64,000 bases of DNA from Oscillatoria sp. FACHB-1407. Lineage in GTDB: Bacteria > Cyanobacteriota > Cyanobacteriia > Elainellales > Elainellaceae. Position 1 is the stretch's first letter. The number at the start of each line of letters is the position of its first letter. The position numbers and the translations under genes were made by a program. This document shows, piece after piece, positions 1 to 7,932 of this stretch. The stretch covers positions 124,001-188,000 of the forward strand of contig NZ_JACJSA010000014.1 in assembly GCF_014697545.1 (NCBI RefSeq). Reading direction: 5' to 3'. The notes beneath the pieces are model-generated. The model worked only from the letters and a program-made list of their open reading frames with translations. It was not told the DNA's origin and did no database searches.

Positions 1-684
1 AAAGTCTTCTTGCCGCCCGTAAGGAGTCATATCAAGCAGACTGTAGGAATCTGTGAGGGATTCAACGCCACGGGCATAGGTTGAGTAGGTGTGGAAAACA
101 TCGTCATCTAAGCGGAAGAAAACGCTGAGTCCGTGACTCTCGCCTTGCATCACATTGGGTCCGTTTAATCGCTCTAACTCCGCTTTGTCTCGATAGTTGT
201 ATTCGATGGGTGCAACGGTTTCGTCTAGCGTGACGTGGAAATCGTAGTTGAAATCGCTACCAAAGGAGGAATACCAGGGAAGCGTCCATCCCTTTAGTTG
301 CTTGTAGGCTTCTAATTTAGGGAACGGAGCACGGGAGATCAACACAAATGTCGTATCCCGTTCATTCAGCATGGATAGATCGCCCAGCGAATTAACAAAA
401 CCTGTACAGCCCCCACAGCCCTTCTCCCACTCCGGTGCAAACATGAAATGGTAGATGATTAGTTGGGTACGTCCTTCAAACAAATCAATCAGTCTGACAG
501 AACCATTTGAACCTTCAAAGGTGTATTCCTTTTCAAGTTGAACCATTGGTAGCCTACGTCGCTCAGAATTAACACGATCGCGCTGCTTGGTCAACTCTTT
601 TTCGTGTTCCAGTAATGTTTTACGAGCAGTCAGCCACTCATCTTTACCAACAATTTTTGGATGGGCAGTTACATTCTGAATCAT
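1..684 (-). CDS. DUF899 (thioredoxin-like) family protein, 3' end cut by window
   Basis: Reading leftward from ATG at 684, the frame is open to the window edge (about 228 residues seen). The protein begins [17 protein letters not shown] and later reads [14 protein letters not shown], followed by a segment [20 protein letters not shown] and then [17 protein letters not shown], the hallmarks of the DUF899 family, a thioredoxin-fold group with a conserved Cys pair and no settled function. It is the last visible gene of the leftward YciI/VOC operon, 10 bp after the preceding VOC gene, and so probably depends on the ECF-type promoters at 3.0-3.2 kb. The C-terminus lies outside the window. Family assignment is firm; biochemical role is unknown, possibly thiol redox chemistry. 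Confidence 0.85.
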   Translation of the reverse strand, partial: MIQNVTAHPKIVGKDEWLTARKTLLEHEKELTKQRDRVNSERRRLPMVQLEKEYTFEGSNGSVRLIDLFEGRTQLIIYHFMFAPEWEKGCGGCTGFVNSLGDLSMLNERDTTFVLISRAPFPKLEAYKQLKGWTLPWYSSFGSDFNYDFHVTLDETVAPIEYNYRDKAELERLNGPNVMQGESHGLSVFFRLDDDVFHTYSTYARGVESLTDSYSLLDMTPYGRQEDF

Positions 685-694
685 TATGAGTCTC

Positions 695-1099
695 CTATTG
701 GTTAACTGCGCTGGAATCCATGTACATTAGCTCCCAAATGTGACCATCTAAATCTTGAAATCCATGACCATACATGAATCCGTGGTCTTGCGGTTCTTTG
801 TAGGTTTTGCCACCAGCGGCGATTGCGTTGTGAACCATCTCGTCAATCTTTTCTCGACTTTCCATTGATAAACACGTCAATACCTCAGTACTTTTTGTGG
901 CATCGCAGATTTCGTTTGGTGTAAATGTTCTGAACTTCTCATGAGTCAGGAGCATCACAAAGATGTTCTCAGAGACAATCATGCAAGTAGCCGTCTCATC
1001 AGTAAATTGAGGATTGAACTGAAAGCCGAGTTTTGTAAAGAATTCGATTGATTGCTGGAGATTTTTGACAGGTAGATTGACGAAAATTTGAGTACTCAT
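695..1099 (-). CDS. VOC (glyoxalase/extradiol dioxygenase fold) protein
   Basis: This 134-residue protein is a single VOC module pair: it opens with [22 protein letters not shown], the classic beta-alpha start of glyoxalase-fold proteins, and ends [18 protein letters not shown], the second metal-ligand half. Potential metal ligands are the late His and Glu (GHIWEL); the first-half position is an Asn, so metal binding is uncertain. It lies in the ECF-linked operon between a PhnB-like gene and the DUF899 gene. Substrate cannot be told from sequence; relatives include glyoxalase I, fosfomycin-resistance enzymes and binding proteins. The start at 1099 is preceded by a purine-rich stretch (AGGAGAAAT) that fits a ribosome binding site. 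Confidence 0.85.
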   Translation of the reverse strand: MSTQIFVNLPVKNLQQSIEFFTKLGFQFNPQFTDETATCMIVSENIFVMLLTHEKFRTFTPNEICDATKSTEVLTCLSMESREKIDEMVHNAIAAGGKTYKEPQDHGFMYGHGFQDLDGHIWELMYMDSSAVNQ

Positions 1100-1172
1100 G
1101 ATTTCTCCTGTGTGGTGTTTTATGAAGCAATTTGTGAAATATTGACAGTGAAGTTGAAGAGTGTTCAGAAGC

Positions 1173-1583
1173 TCAAACGACCTGCTCGCAATTGATCATC
1201 CAGGGTGTACCGAACTGATCGATCAACATACCAAAACGTGTAGACCAGAAGGTTGGAGCGATCGCCATTTTCACTTTGCCGTTCTCTGCCAGAGCGTGAA
1301 AAATATGTTCTGCCTCGTCTGGCTCGGATACGCTCACCTGTACGTAGAAGCCTTGAGGAGGTTCAAAATATCCCGGAGGGCAGTCAGATCCCATTAAGAG
1401 GCGATCACCTAAATCCAGGCAAGCGTGCATAATTTTGTCATGCCACTCCAGAGAGACATTCTCTGCGGAAGGTGCCTCCTTGTGGGTCATCATCATGGTG
1501 ATTTTGCCACCGAGACATTTCTCGTAGAACTGAAACGCAGCCTCACAGTTGCCATTGAACATCAGGTAGGAATTGAGTTGCAT
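1173..1583 (-). CDS. PhnB-like VOC family protein
   Basis: The 136-residue product begins MQLNSYLMFNGNCEAAFQFY and contains MMTHKEAP and HACLDLGDRLLMGSDCPP, all characteristic of the PhnB/3-demethylubiquinone methyltransferase-like branch of the VOC superfamily; it ends with FGTPWMINCE. Despite the old name these proteins are not shown to be methyltransferases. AGGAGAAAT lies just upstream of the ATG. It belongs to the leftward operon opposite the ECF sigma gene, where YciI/DGPF and VOC genes alternate. Such mixtures are common next to ECF41/ECF42-type sigma genes, but the substrate is unknown. Confidence 0.87.
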   Translation of the reverse strand: MQLNSYLMFNGNCEAAFQFYEKCLGGKITMMMTHKEAPSAENVSLEWHDKIMHACLDLGDRLLMGSDCPPGYFEPPQGFYVQVSVSEPDEAEHIFHALAENGKVKMAIAPTFWSTRFGMLIDQFGTPWMINCEQVV

Positions 1584-1642
1584 TGATTTCTCCTTTGGTC
1601 GTCGATTCTGTGTTTTGATGGACTGATCAGTTGCAGATGAAG

Positions 1643-2074
1643 CTACTCTTGCTGTCGCGTTTCAACCTGGGCACGAATGCGGTCTTCCTGCTCCCTTAAT
1701 TTGGGTGTCAGGGCTTCACCAAAATCCTCTGCCTCGAACACGGGACGGATCTCAATATCAGAGTCTCCTGGCATTGGGTTAGGGCAGCGTTTTACCCAGG
1801 CAATTGCCTCTTCCATTGAGTCCACCTGCCACAGCCAGTACCCTGCAACTAACTCCTGTGCTGGAGCGAAAGGTCCCTGGGTGACGGCGCGATCTGTTCC
1901 CGAAAAGCGAACTCGCACCCCTCTTGAGCTAGGATGAAGCCCCTCAGCAGCAAGCAGAATACCTGCCCTGGCTAATTCTTCGTTGAACTGTCCCATTTCA
2001 GTCAAAAGCTGTTCGCTTGGCATAATTCCAGCTTCGGAGTCGTGGGTTGCTTTGACGAAGACCATGACTTTCAT
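1643..2074 (-). CDS. YciI/DGPF-domain family protein (long form)
   Basis: A 143-residue YciI-related protein: MKVMVFVKATHDSEAG at the start, EGLHPSSRGVRVRFSG in the middle, then VTQGPFAPAQELVAGYWLW, a version of the DGPF signature region, and MEEAIAWVKRCPNP near the end. The fold is a ferredoxin-like dimer with a possible His/Asp active site in YciI. In the literature DGPF proteins are the most frequent neighbours of ECF42 sigma factors. The gene is the third in this operon, with about 60-bp gaps on each side. Function is unknown; the context suggests a stress or xenobiotic response. Confidence 0.87.
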   Translation of the reverse strand: MKVMVFVKATHDSEAGIMPSEQLLTEMGQFNEELARAGILLAAEGLHPSSRGVRVRFSGTDRAVTQGPFAPAQELVAGYWLWQVDSMEEAIAWVKRCPNPMPGDSDIEIRPVFEAEDFGEALTPKLREQEDRIRAQVETRQQE

Positions 2075-2134
2075 TGTGAAATCTCCTGTTGAGTAGTTTT
2101 GAGTTGGATTAGTAAGGATTGAGCGTACTTATCG

Positions 2135-2632
2135 TTAACTCGCAGCAGCACGCTTGAGTTCATCAATCTCGATCTTCTTCATTTGCAGCATGGCAGTTGT
2201 CACCCTTTGGGATGTTGCTGCATCGGGGTGATTGAGCAACTCAATCAAAACGTGAGGAATAATTTGCCAGGAAACACCGTATTTGTCCTTGAGCCAGCCA
2301 CATTGCTGCGCGGTTTCATCCCCACCCGCAGACAGTTTTTGCCAGTAATTGTCCACTTCTTCCTGGGTATCGCAAAAGACCTGGAAGGAAATTGCCTCAT
2401 TGAATTTGAAGGCTGGACCGCCGTTCAGTGCGGTGAATAGCTGACCATCCAGTGCAAAGCTGACGGTCATGACGGTTCCAGCGGGTTGTCCATGAATTTC
2501 CTGTCCAGCGTCTCCGTATCGGCTGATGTGGACGATCTTAGAATTGCGAAAAACTGACGTATAAAACTGAGCGGCGGCTTCGGCTTGATCATCAAACCAT
2601 AAACAGGGAGTAATTTTGGAATTAATTTGCAT
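2135..2632 (-). CDS. PhnB-like VOC family protein
   Basis: From the ATG at 2632 the product is about 165 residues and starts MQINSKITPCLWFDDQAEAA, a PhnB-like N-terminus. It continues with FYTSVFRNSKIVHISRYG, then VMTVSFALDGQLFTALNGGP, and CGWLKDKYGVSWQIIP. I prefer this start over an upstream TTG at 2653, because GAGGAAAA precedes the ATG by a normal distance and the TTG would make the gene overlap its upstream neighbour. The upstream gene stops at 2650, so the two are probably translationally close. Family assignment is clear; substrate is not. Confidence 0.88.
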   Translation of the reverse strand: MQINSKITPCLWFDDQAEAAAQFYTSVFRNSKIVHISRYGDAGQEIHGQPAGTVMTVSFALDGQLFTALNGGPAFKFNEAISFQVFCDTQEEVDNYWQKLSAGGDETAQQCGWLKDKYGVSWQIIPHVLIELLNHPDAATSQRVTTAMLQMKKIEIDELKRAAAS

Positions 2633-2649
2633 GAATGTTTTCCTCAACT

Positions 2650-3006
2650 TCAATGGGCTGGTAATCCCGCAATTTCAAGAACAGGGCGAATCTCGACCGT
2701 GCCCACTCGCGCCCCTGGAATGCGGTTAGCGATCGCGATCGCTTCATCTAAATCCTGAGCATTCACCAGATAGAACCCGCCCAATTGCTCACGGGTTTCA
2801 GCAAAGGGACCGTCAGTTACCAGCGATTTGCCCTCACGGATGCGAACACTGGTAGCCGTTGCAACAGGATGGAGGGGAGCAGATGCCACAAATTGTCCTT
2901 TGGTATGGAGTTCTTGGGCGAGTTGGGTAGATTCGACGTAGCAATGCTCCCGCTCGGTGTCACTCATGGCGTTTTCGTCCATATAGATCAGCAGCATGTA
3001 TTTCAT
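2650..3006 (-). CDS. YciI/DGPF-domain protein, first gene of ECF-controlled operon
   Basis: The 118-residue protein is a canonical DGPF protein: MKYMLLIYMDENAM at the start, HPVATATSVRIREGK, then SLVTDGPFAETREQLGGFYL with the DGPF motif intact, and IPGARVGTVEIRPV at the end. A strong AAGGAGG ribosome binding site lies 8 nt before ATG. Directly upstream (3021-3057) is the first of three ECF42-like promoters reading into this gene. DGPF genes are the standard partners and reported targets of ECF42 sigma factors, and such a sigma gene is divergent here. The biochemical role of DGPF proteins is not known. Confidence 0.93.
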   Translation of the reverse strand: MKYMLLIYMDENAMSDTEREHCYVESTQLAQELHTKGQFVASAPLHPVATATSVRIREGKSLVTDGPFAETREQLGGFYLVNAQDLDEAIAIANRIPGARVGTVEIRPVLEIAGLPAH

Positions 3007-3020
3007 TCGGTTGCCTCCTT

Positions 3021-3057
3021 TGTCATTCAGTCGAATGGGAATCGTTCAAATCGACAC
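3021..3057 (-). promoter_or_regulatory. ECF42-type promoter, copy 1 (proximal)
   Basis: Read on the minus strand, this 37-bp block has TGTCGA (3051-3056), a 17-bp spacer, and CGAC (3030-3033), followed within about 12 bp by the AAGGAGG site and ATG of the DGPF gene. The reported ECF42 consensus, as I recall it, is TGTCGA at -35 and CGA/TC at -10, so the match and the 17-bp spacing are both good. It predicts a very short leader. Confidence 0.78.
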
Positions 3058-3103
3058 TTCACTGAAAAACTTTTTATTGAATACGATCGAGTTTTGCCTC
3101 TGT

Positions 3104-3140
3104 TGTCATTCAGTCGAATGAGAATCGTTCAAATCGACAC
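3104..3140 (-). promoter_or_regulatory. ECF42-type promoter, copy 2 (middle)
   Basis: Near-identical to copy 1 (one difference in the 37-bp core), with the same TGTCGA-N17-CGAC arrangement on the minus strand. Similarity extends into the flanks on both sides, including a decayed version of the ribosome binding site area, so the copies look like the product of a local tandem duplication with an 83-bp step. Confidence 0.72.
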
Positions 3141-3199
3141 TTCACCAAAAAACTTAATTTTTGGTACAGACGTACTAAATTATCATCATTGTATTCTCT

Positions 3200-3236
3200 T
3201 GTCAGTCAGTCGAACGGGAATTCCTCAAATCGACAC
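3200..3236 (-). promoter_or_regulatory. ECF42-type promoter, copy 3 (distal)
   Basis: The most diverged copy, yet TGTCGA and CGAC are both intact and exactly 17 bp apart, while the spacer and flanks have changed. Preservation of just the two boxes argues for function. It lies only 28 bp before the sigma factor ATG, so polymerase bound here could also affect the sigma gene. Confidence 0.68.
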
Positions 3237-3263
3237 GTTGTCCAAAATTCTTTGTGTCTTTCT

Positions 3264-4553
3264 ATGACAGATATGGCTTCAACCTCACAATCAGATGTCA
3301 CCCAGGCGATTGCATCTGTCTATCGGGCTGAATGGGGACGCATTGTCGCTATCCTGATTCGGCTGGTAGGAGATTTTGATCTGGCAGAAGAAGCCGCACA
3401 GGAGGCGTTTGCAGCAGCGGTGAATCAGTGGGAAACCAGCGGTATTCCCGATTTGCCTCGTGCTTGGATTATCCGAACTGCCCGATATAAAGCGATCGAT
3501 CGCCTCCGACGACGAACCCGACTGACCGAAAAACTAGAATGGTATGCAGCATCGGGGTTGATTCCATCAAGCGAAGAACCAACTTACGAAAGTGATGAAA
3601 TTGAAGACGATCGCCTGCGATTAATCTTCACTTGTTGCCATCCCGCACTGGCGTTTAGCGCAAAGCGCAACTCCGAAGGCACCGAAACTCAAGTAGCATT
3701 GACTTTACGAATGTTGGGCGGACTGGAAACCGACGAAATTGCCCGCGCATTTCTGGTTCCGACCACGACAATGGCACAGCGGTTAGTTCGTGCCAAACGC
3801 AAAATTCGAGATGCAGGTATTCCTTATAAAGTGCCAGAAACAACCGATCTCGCTCCTCGGATAGAGGCAGTCCTGACGATAATCTATCTCATCTTCAATG
3901 AAGGTTATGCCGCCACCAAAGGAGATTCGATCGTGCGGGCTGACCTCTGCACTGAAGCGATTCGATTAGGACAACTGGTGCGGCAATTAATGTCACCCCA
4001 ACCTCCTTCAGAAGTCACAGCATTGGTAGCGTTGATGTTGCTGCACGACTCGCGACGAGATGCCCGTCTGGATGAAGCAGGTGATTTGATTTTGCTGGAA
4101 GACCAGGATCGGAGCCGTTGGAACCATTTACAAATTGCTGAGGCGTTGCCCCTGGTAGAAGAATCGTTGCGGGGCGGAACAGGGGTTTATGCGCTACAAG
4201 CGGCGATCGCTGCACTCCATTGTCAGGCAGCACGAGCCGAGGAAACCGACTGGGCACAGATTGTGCGACTTTATGAGGTGTTAGAACGCTTGCAGCCTTC
4301 ACCCGTTGTGACTTTGAATCGAGCGGTGGCGATCGCAATGGCAGAGAGTCCTCAAGCGGCATTTGGACTGATTAATCAACTTGCTCCAGAACTGGACAGC
4401 TATCATCTATTTCACGCTACCCGTGCAGATTTATTCCGACGTATCGGAGCATTCGAGGAAGCATCCCAAAGCTATAAACGGGCACTGGAACTAGTGACGA
4501 ATGACAGTGAGCGTCGCTTTCTGGAGCGTCGATTGCGCGAAGTTCAGCCCTAA
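3264..4553 (+). CDS. ECF42-type RNA polymerase sigma factor with C-terminal extension
   Basis: From ATG 3264 the product is about 430 residues, far longer than a classic ECF sigma. Region 2 is visible in the first 90 residues (GDFDLAEEAAQEAFAAAVNQ, then RAWIIRTARYKAIDRLRRR); region 4 follows around residues 140-185 (TLRMLGGLETDEIARAFLVP, then MAQRLVRAKRKIR). The remaining about 230 residues are an alpha-helical, TPR-like extension (DUF6596 type) with NEGYAATKG and a C-terminal GAFEEASQSYKRALELV repeat. This layout and the divergent DGPF operon mark the ECF42 group, which has no classical anti-sigma factor; the extension is thought to control activity. An upstream in-frame start at 3189 would run through promoter copy 3, so I reject it. 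Confidence 0.92.
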   Translation: MTDMASTSQSDVTQAIASVYRAEWGRIVAILIRLVGDFDLAEEAAQEAFAAAVNQWETSGIPDLPRAWIIRTARYKAIDRLRRRTRLTEKLEWYAASGLIPSSEEPTYESDEIEDDRLRLIFTCCHPALAFSAKRNSEGTETQVALTLRMLGGLETDEIARAFLVPTTTMAQRLVRAKRKIRDAGIPYKVPETTDLAPRIEAVLTIIYLIFNEGYAATKGDSIVRADLCTEAIRLGQLVRQLMSPQPPSEVTALVALMLLHDSRRDARLDEAGDLILLEDQDRSRWNHLQIAEALPLVEESLRGGTGVYALQAAIAALHCQAARAEETDWAQIVRLYEVLERLQPSPVVTLNRAVAIAMAESPQAAFGLINQLAPELDSYHLFHATRADLFRRIGAFEEASQSYKRALELVTNDSERRFLERRLREVQP

Positions 4554-4653
4554 CGTACTGGATTTCAGCTTATAGAGAGCTCCTGGCAAATAACAGGACT
4601 TCCTACATAAAGCGATCGCGCCTCATCAATTCACTGCTGCTGATACAAATACT

Positions 4654-5045
4654 TCAGTATCCGTTGAGTGGTTGAACGCATTGGTCTAAATCCATGTATC
4701 TTAGCCATGCGATCGCTTCGATCTCAGAGCTAGCAATGATATCACCCATGTAGTCTGCCCCAAAGCAGCGCATCGTCACCTGAGTTGGTTCTGCATAGCC
4801 ATGAGCGACTTCCTGGACAAACATCACTTCAGTTAAGGTTTCAGCAATCAGACTGACATTGAGATCTTCCTGAACCTCCCGGCGCAATGCTTCCCAGTCA
4901 GATTCACCCTTCTCCCGTTTTCTACCGAGCAAAGAAAACGCATCTCTGCCCGGACAACGGGCACATCAAACCTGTCTAACCTTGATGCAAATTCAAGCAA
5001 CGACATCAACAACAAACACCGTTCTCCGAGCTCTAATTCAAAGCG
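4654..5045 (-). pseudogene. NUDIX hydrolase remnant
   Basis: Only part of a NUDIX fold is open in one frame: residues GESDWEALRREVQEDLNV fit the core of the NUDIX box (E-x7-REVQED), and the C-terminal half continues to NGY at 4654. No good start exists; the frame begins at a TTG at 4932 in the middle of the domain and the first conserved Gly of the box is misplaced. Upstream, in another frame, a plausible N-terminal stretch can be read (LDRFDVPVVRAEM) just before the junction, which suggests a frameshift or small deletion near 4930. I call a decayed gene, but a short functional protein cannot be excluded. Confidence 0.45.
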
Positions 5046-5072
5046 GGTAAGTTTCTCTCATTCATACCCATC

Positions 5073-5765
5073 TCAAATGATTTCTATGAGTTGATGATTC
5101 AATGCTTCAAGATGGATTCCGTAACGCTGAAACAAATCAGTCTGAAAGGTCTTATTGGTATCAGTTAACCGCATCAAACCCCACAAAAGATGTTCTGTGC
5201 CAATCGACTTCTTGCCTTGAAGCCGAACCACCTGTAAAGCAAGCTCCAGGACAAACTTGCTTTGTGAACTCAATTTGAGATTCTCTCCTGGTTCAAAGCT
5301 ATGCTCATCCGTTGTGACTCTCAGTGTTGCACCATGCGCTTGCAGTAATTGAGCAGACGTTGTTGTTGGATCTGCCAATAGTCCAGCTAGCAAATGTTCT
5401 GGTTCAACCTGTGGCTCCTGTGGAGGTGTGCCTTGCGTTGATTGCTGCAATCGTAAGGCTTCATTACGAGCGAAGGTAATGGCATGAATTGCCTGTTCTG
5501 TGAACCGTTCAAACCCAAATTCAAAACCGAAGAAATTTTTGACTCGTTCAAGTAATGTTTGCATCGAATTCTTTGCCTCAAAAATGAAAACGTCTTCGAT
5601 CGCGACCTGAAACAGACTGGCAATTTTGAACGCCATATCTAAACTGGGGTCAAACTTACCCGATTCAAATCCGTTGACCGCTTGGCGACTGACTCCCAAT
5701 GCTCTGGCGAGGTCGGATTGTGACCATTGGCGCAATTGTCGAAGCTCTTTCAGCCGATTTTTCAT
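5073..5765 (-). CDS. XRE-family regulator fused to Clp N-terminal domain
   Basis: The 230-residue protein has a Cro/C1 helix-turn-helix at residues about 5-60 (WSQSDLARALGVSRQAVNGF with a typical recognition helix) and, after a short linker, both repeats of a ClpA/ClpC N-terminal domain: FTEQAIHAITFARNEALR with VEPEHLLAGLLAD, then SKFVLELALQVVRLQGK with IGTEHLLWGLMRL. There is no AAA+ part. In Clp ATPases this domain binds adaptors and substrates, so this repressor may sense protein-folding state or bind a Clp adaptor; that is inference. A perfect palindrome lies upstream and probably serves for self-control. It stands alone and divergent from a GNAT gene. Confidence 0.85.
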   Translation of the reverse strand: MKNRLKELRQLRQWSQSDLARALGVSRQAVNGFESGKFDPSLDMAFKIASLFQVAIEDVFIFEAKNSMQTLLERVKNFFGFEFGFERFTEQAIHAITFARNEALRLQQSTQGTPPQEPQVEPEHLLAGLLADPTTTSAQLLQAHGATLRVTTDEHSFEPGENLKLSSQSKFVLELALQVVRLQGKKSIGTEHLLWGLMRLTDTNKTFQTDLFQRYGIHLEALNHQLIEII

Positions 5766-5815
5766 CCGTTCGCCTATTTGCTGTCAAGTCCTACTTTACA
5801 TTGTCAGGAGATCGA

Positions 5816-5836
5816 TTGTCAAGTATCACTTGACAA
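5816..5836. promoter_or_regulatory. Palindromic operator of the XRE-ClpN regulator
   Basis: Perfect inverted repeat with 9-bp arms TTGTCAAGT / ACTTGACAA around a 3-bp centre, 51 bp upstream of the regulator start. Related half-sites (TGTCAAG near 5782, TTGTCAG near 5801) lie between it and the gene. On the minus strand the TTGACA inside the palindrome is followed 16-17 bp later by TGTAAA, a possible -35/-10 pair, so repressor binding would cover the promoter. Confidence 0.6.
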
Positions 5837-5947
5837 AACTAATTTACGATCTGACTTAACATTGTTGAAAACCCTGTTGCTCCTGACCCTCCTTGCTTAA
5901 GCGAGGTCTTAAAGAAGCCGTGTTAAATCGTGACTGATCTTTAGAAT

Positions 5948-6529
5948 GTGGCAATGACCAATCCTGCTGATCCAACCGTCCTACAGGTTAACGGTTTTAC
6001 GATGCGTCCACTTCAGTCTTTGCATTTGGAGAGGCTTGCATCTATTTGGGCTGATCCTGAAGTAACTCGCTTTCTACCAAGTCGAGGTGTTCCAATTTCC
6101 AGAGAGAGTACAGAAAAAGCACTACAATCGTTCATCCATCACTGGCAGCAGCGAGGATATGGGGTTTGGGCGATTAGTGTTTCGCACAACTCCGAAGGAA
6201 CCGCCGAAAACAGTTCATCTCAAATGGTGGGCTACTGCGGTCTGCGTTATTTAGATGAATTGGAGGAAGTTGAGGTGCTTTATGGACTCGCCAAAGCCTA
6301 CTGGGGGCGAGGAATTGCAACACAGGCAGCGAAGGTGGCTGTAGCCTACGGGTTTAATGTTGCTCATCTCGACAAACTCATTGGGCTAGCCCTACCTGAG
6401 AATCTCGCTTCTAGACGAGTTATGGAAAAAACTGGTTTGCAGTATGAAAAGCCAATTCACATTTTTGGCTTGGATGCACTCTACTACTCCGCAAAAGCGT
6501 CTCAGTCTGGTGCTCGCAACAATCAGTAG
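5948..6529 (+). CDS. GNAT-family N-acetyltransferase (RimJ/RimL-like)
   Basis: The 193-residue protein has the RimJ-type layout: an N-terminal FTMRPLQSLHLERLASIWADP, then the acetyl-CoA pyrophosphate loop region LAKAYWGRGIATQAAKVAV and a C-terminal LPENLASRRVMEKTGLQYE. It should transfer an acetyl group from acetyl-CoA to an amine on a small molecule or protein N-terminus; the acceptor is not known. Two starts are possible, GTG at 5948 or ATG at 5954; neither has a strong ribosome binding site. The gene is convergent with the MmyB-type regulator downstream. Confidence 0.88.
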   Translation: MAMTNPADPTVLQVNGFTMRPLQSLHLERLASIWADPEVTRFLPSRGVPISRESTEKALQSFIHHWQQRGYGVWAISVSHNSEGTAENSSSQMVGYCGLRYLDELEEVEVLYGLAKAYWGRGIATQAAKVAVAYGFNVAHLDKLIGLALPENLASRRVMEKTGLQYEKPIHIFGLDALYYSAKASQSGARNNQ

Positions 6530-6562
6530 AGAGCATTCCAGTTTGCTGATAAGCTCAGCCAA

Positions 6563-7411
6563 TTAAATTTGAGATTTAAGGAGTTGTTTCCAGTTATGTT
6601 CCGTACTGTCATTGGCTGGAAACAAACACTCAATTCTTAGTTCTTGCAGAGTAATGTCGTAGGGGGTGCCGAGGGTGGCGATCGTTGAGAAAAACTCTAA
6701 TTCGAGATCTCCTCGTTTGAGATGAACAGTTAGCAGCATAGTATTTTGAGTCGTTCGAGCGGAAGGATGCCAAACCTCTGCAATGCCCGGATAACCCATC
6801 AACTCATCTAGCAATGCTTTGGATTGTTCACTTTCACCCTCAGCGATCGCCTCTCGATGTAAACGCTGTAGCAAATGCACTGAAAAATCATCCCAGTTCA
6901 CAACAAAGGGACGGAACCCTTGGGGATGAAACATGGCTCGCATCAGGTTGACTTTTCCATCCCGGTAGAAGTGGGCTTGTAGTTCCTCTGGGGCGATGAA
7001 AGCGTTGAGCAGCTGATTGGCAGCAGGGTTGGTCAGCAATAGATTCCAGTAGCGATCGACCACGATCGCTGGGTAGGGTTCCTGTTGTCGTAGCATGAAG
7101 TCGAGTGCTTTACGGATAGAAGCCATTTCAGGAGCCGACAGATCGGTCTCGGCGTGGATGGGCGCAAATCCAGCAGCAGTCAGCATCAGGTTTTGCTGTC
7201 TCAACGGAATTTCTAGTACCTCTGCCAGTTGCAGCACCATTTCTCGGCTGGGTTTGGCTCGTCCCGATTCCAGAAAACTAATGTGGCGTTGAGACACCTG
7301 GCTGGTTACAGCAAGATCTAGCTGGCTAAATCCTCGCTGGCTGCGCCACTGCTTCAGGAGCAGTCCAAACGAGTCGAGAGATGGATTTGAGGCAATCGTG
7401 TGCTGCTGCAT
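6563..7411 (-). CDS. XRE regulator with MmyB-like ligand-binding domain
   Basis: About 282 residues. The N-terminal third is a Cro/C1 helix-turn-helix (RGFSQLDLAVTSQVSQRHIS, then FLESGRAKPSREMVLQLAEV). The rest is the MmyB ligand-binding domain, a PAS-like fold seen in many actinobacterial and other regulators: PYPAIVVDRYWNLLLTNPAA, then VHLKRGDLELEFFSTIATLG and TPYDITLQELRIECLFPAN. In experimentally studied relatives this domain binds a fatty acid-like molecule and the regulator controls an adjacent divergent gene. Here the divergent neighbour is a DUF2834 membrane protein and a clear palindrome lies between them. A GTG at 7414 would add one residue. Confidence 0.9.
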   Translation of the reverse strand: MQQHTIASNPSLDSFGLLLKQWRSQRGFSQLDLAVTSQVSQRHISFLESGRAKPSREMVLQLAEVLEIPLRQQNLMLTAAGFAPIHAETDLSAPEMASIRKALDFMLRQQEPYPAIVVDRYWNLLLTNPAANQLLNAFIAPEELQAHFYRDGKVNLMRAMFHPQGFRPFVVNWDDFSVHLLQRLHREAIAEGESEQSKALLDELMGYPGIAEVWHPSARTTQNTMLLTVHLKRGDLELEFFSTIATLGTPYDITLQELRIECLFPANDSTEHNWKQLLKSQI

Positions 7412-7437
7412 CACAAGGTTCGTAAAAGATGAGCTTG

Positions 7438-7454
7438 ATTACCTGGTAGGTAAT
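7438..7454. promoter_or_regulatory. Palindromic operator between MmyB-type regulator and DUF2834 gene
   Basis: Perfect inverted repeat with 7-bp arms ATTACCT / AGGTAAT around GGT, placed 27 bp before the regulator and 56 bp before the ATG of the DUF2834 gene. The position fits a shared operator for the divergent pair. Confidence 0.6.
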
Positions 7455-7509
7455 TGCTTTGATTATCTCCCTATTCCATCATGAAAGCACACTGATTGAG
7501 GATAAACTC

Positions 7510-7875
7510 ATGCTGAAAGCAACAAATCTCCCAACAGCTCACACATTCAGCGGCATCAAAGTTTTGTATCTGATTCTGACCATTGTTGGCTCAATTGAAC
7601 CCTGGTTTTGGCTCCTGCAAGATCCGTCGGCATTGCTTTCTCCCTCATTGTTCTTGCAACGAGCATTTGCCAATAATATTGCAGCAGGATTGACAGCCGA
7701 TTTGTTGATTTCTGCGATCGCCTTCTTCTGCTTTGCCTGGTTTGAATTGAAGCGGTTAAATCTCTCCCGCACCTGGATCATTCTATATATTGGATTGACC
7801 TTCGGTGTTGGGCTTTCCTGTTCTCTCCCCTTCTTCCTATACCGCCGAGAGCAACAGTTAAAGCGCACTGCTTGA
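7510..7875 (+). CDS. DUF2834 membrane protein
   Basis: From ATG 7510 the product is about 121 residues with three hydrophobic helices (VLYLILTIVGSIEPWFWLL; AAGLTADLLISAIAFFCFAW; TWIILYIGLTFGVGLSCSLP) and a basic tail YRREQQLKRTA, the usual shape of DUF2834 inner-membrane proteins. GAGG lies 8 nt upstream of this ATG, which is why I prefer it to the TTG at 7459. Family function is unknown. Divergent pairing with an MmyB-type regulator and the operator at 7438 suggests it is that regulator's target. Confidence 0.82.
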   Translation: MLKATNLPTAHTFSGIKVLYLILTIVGSIEPWFWLLQDPSALLSPSLFLQRAFANNIAAGLTADLLISAIAFFCFAWFELKRLNLSRTWIILYIGLTFGVGLSCSLPFFLYRREQQLKRTA

Positions 7876-7932
7876 GATTGACCAGAGAGGCAATGCCTGA
7901 AGTTCAAAGCAAGTAGCTGTTGAGGCAAATTT

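Noticed and set aside
3189-3263. Longer N-terminus of the sigma factor
   Set aside because: It would be encoded by promoter copy 3, shows no sigma similarity and lacks a good start; ATG 3264 is better.
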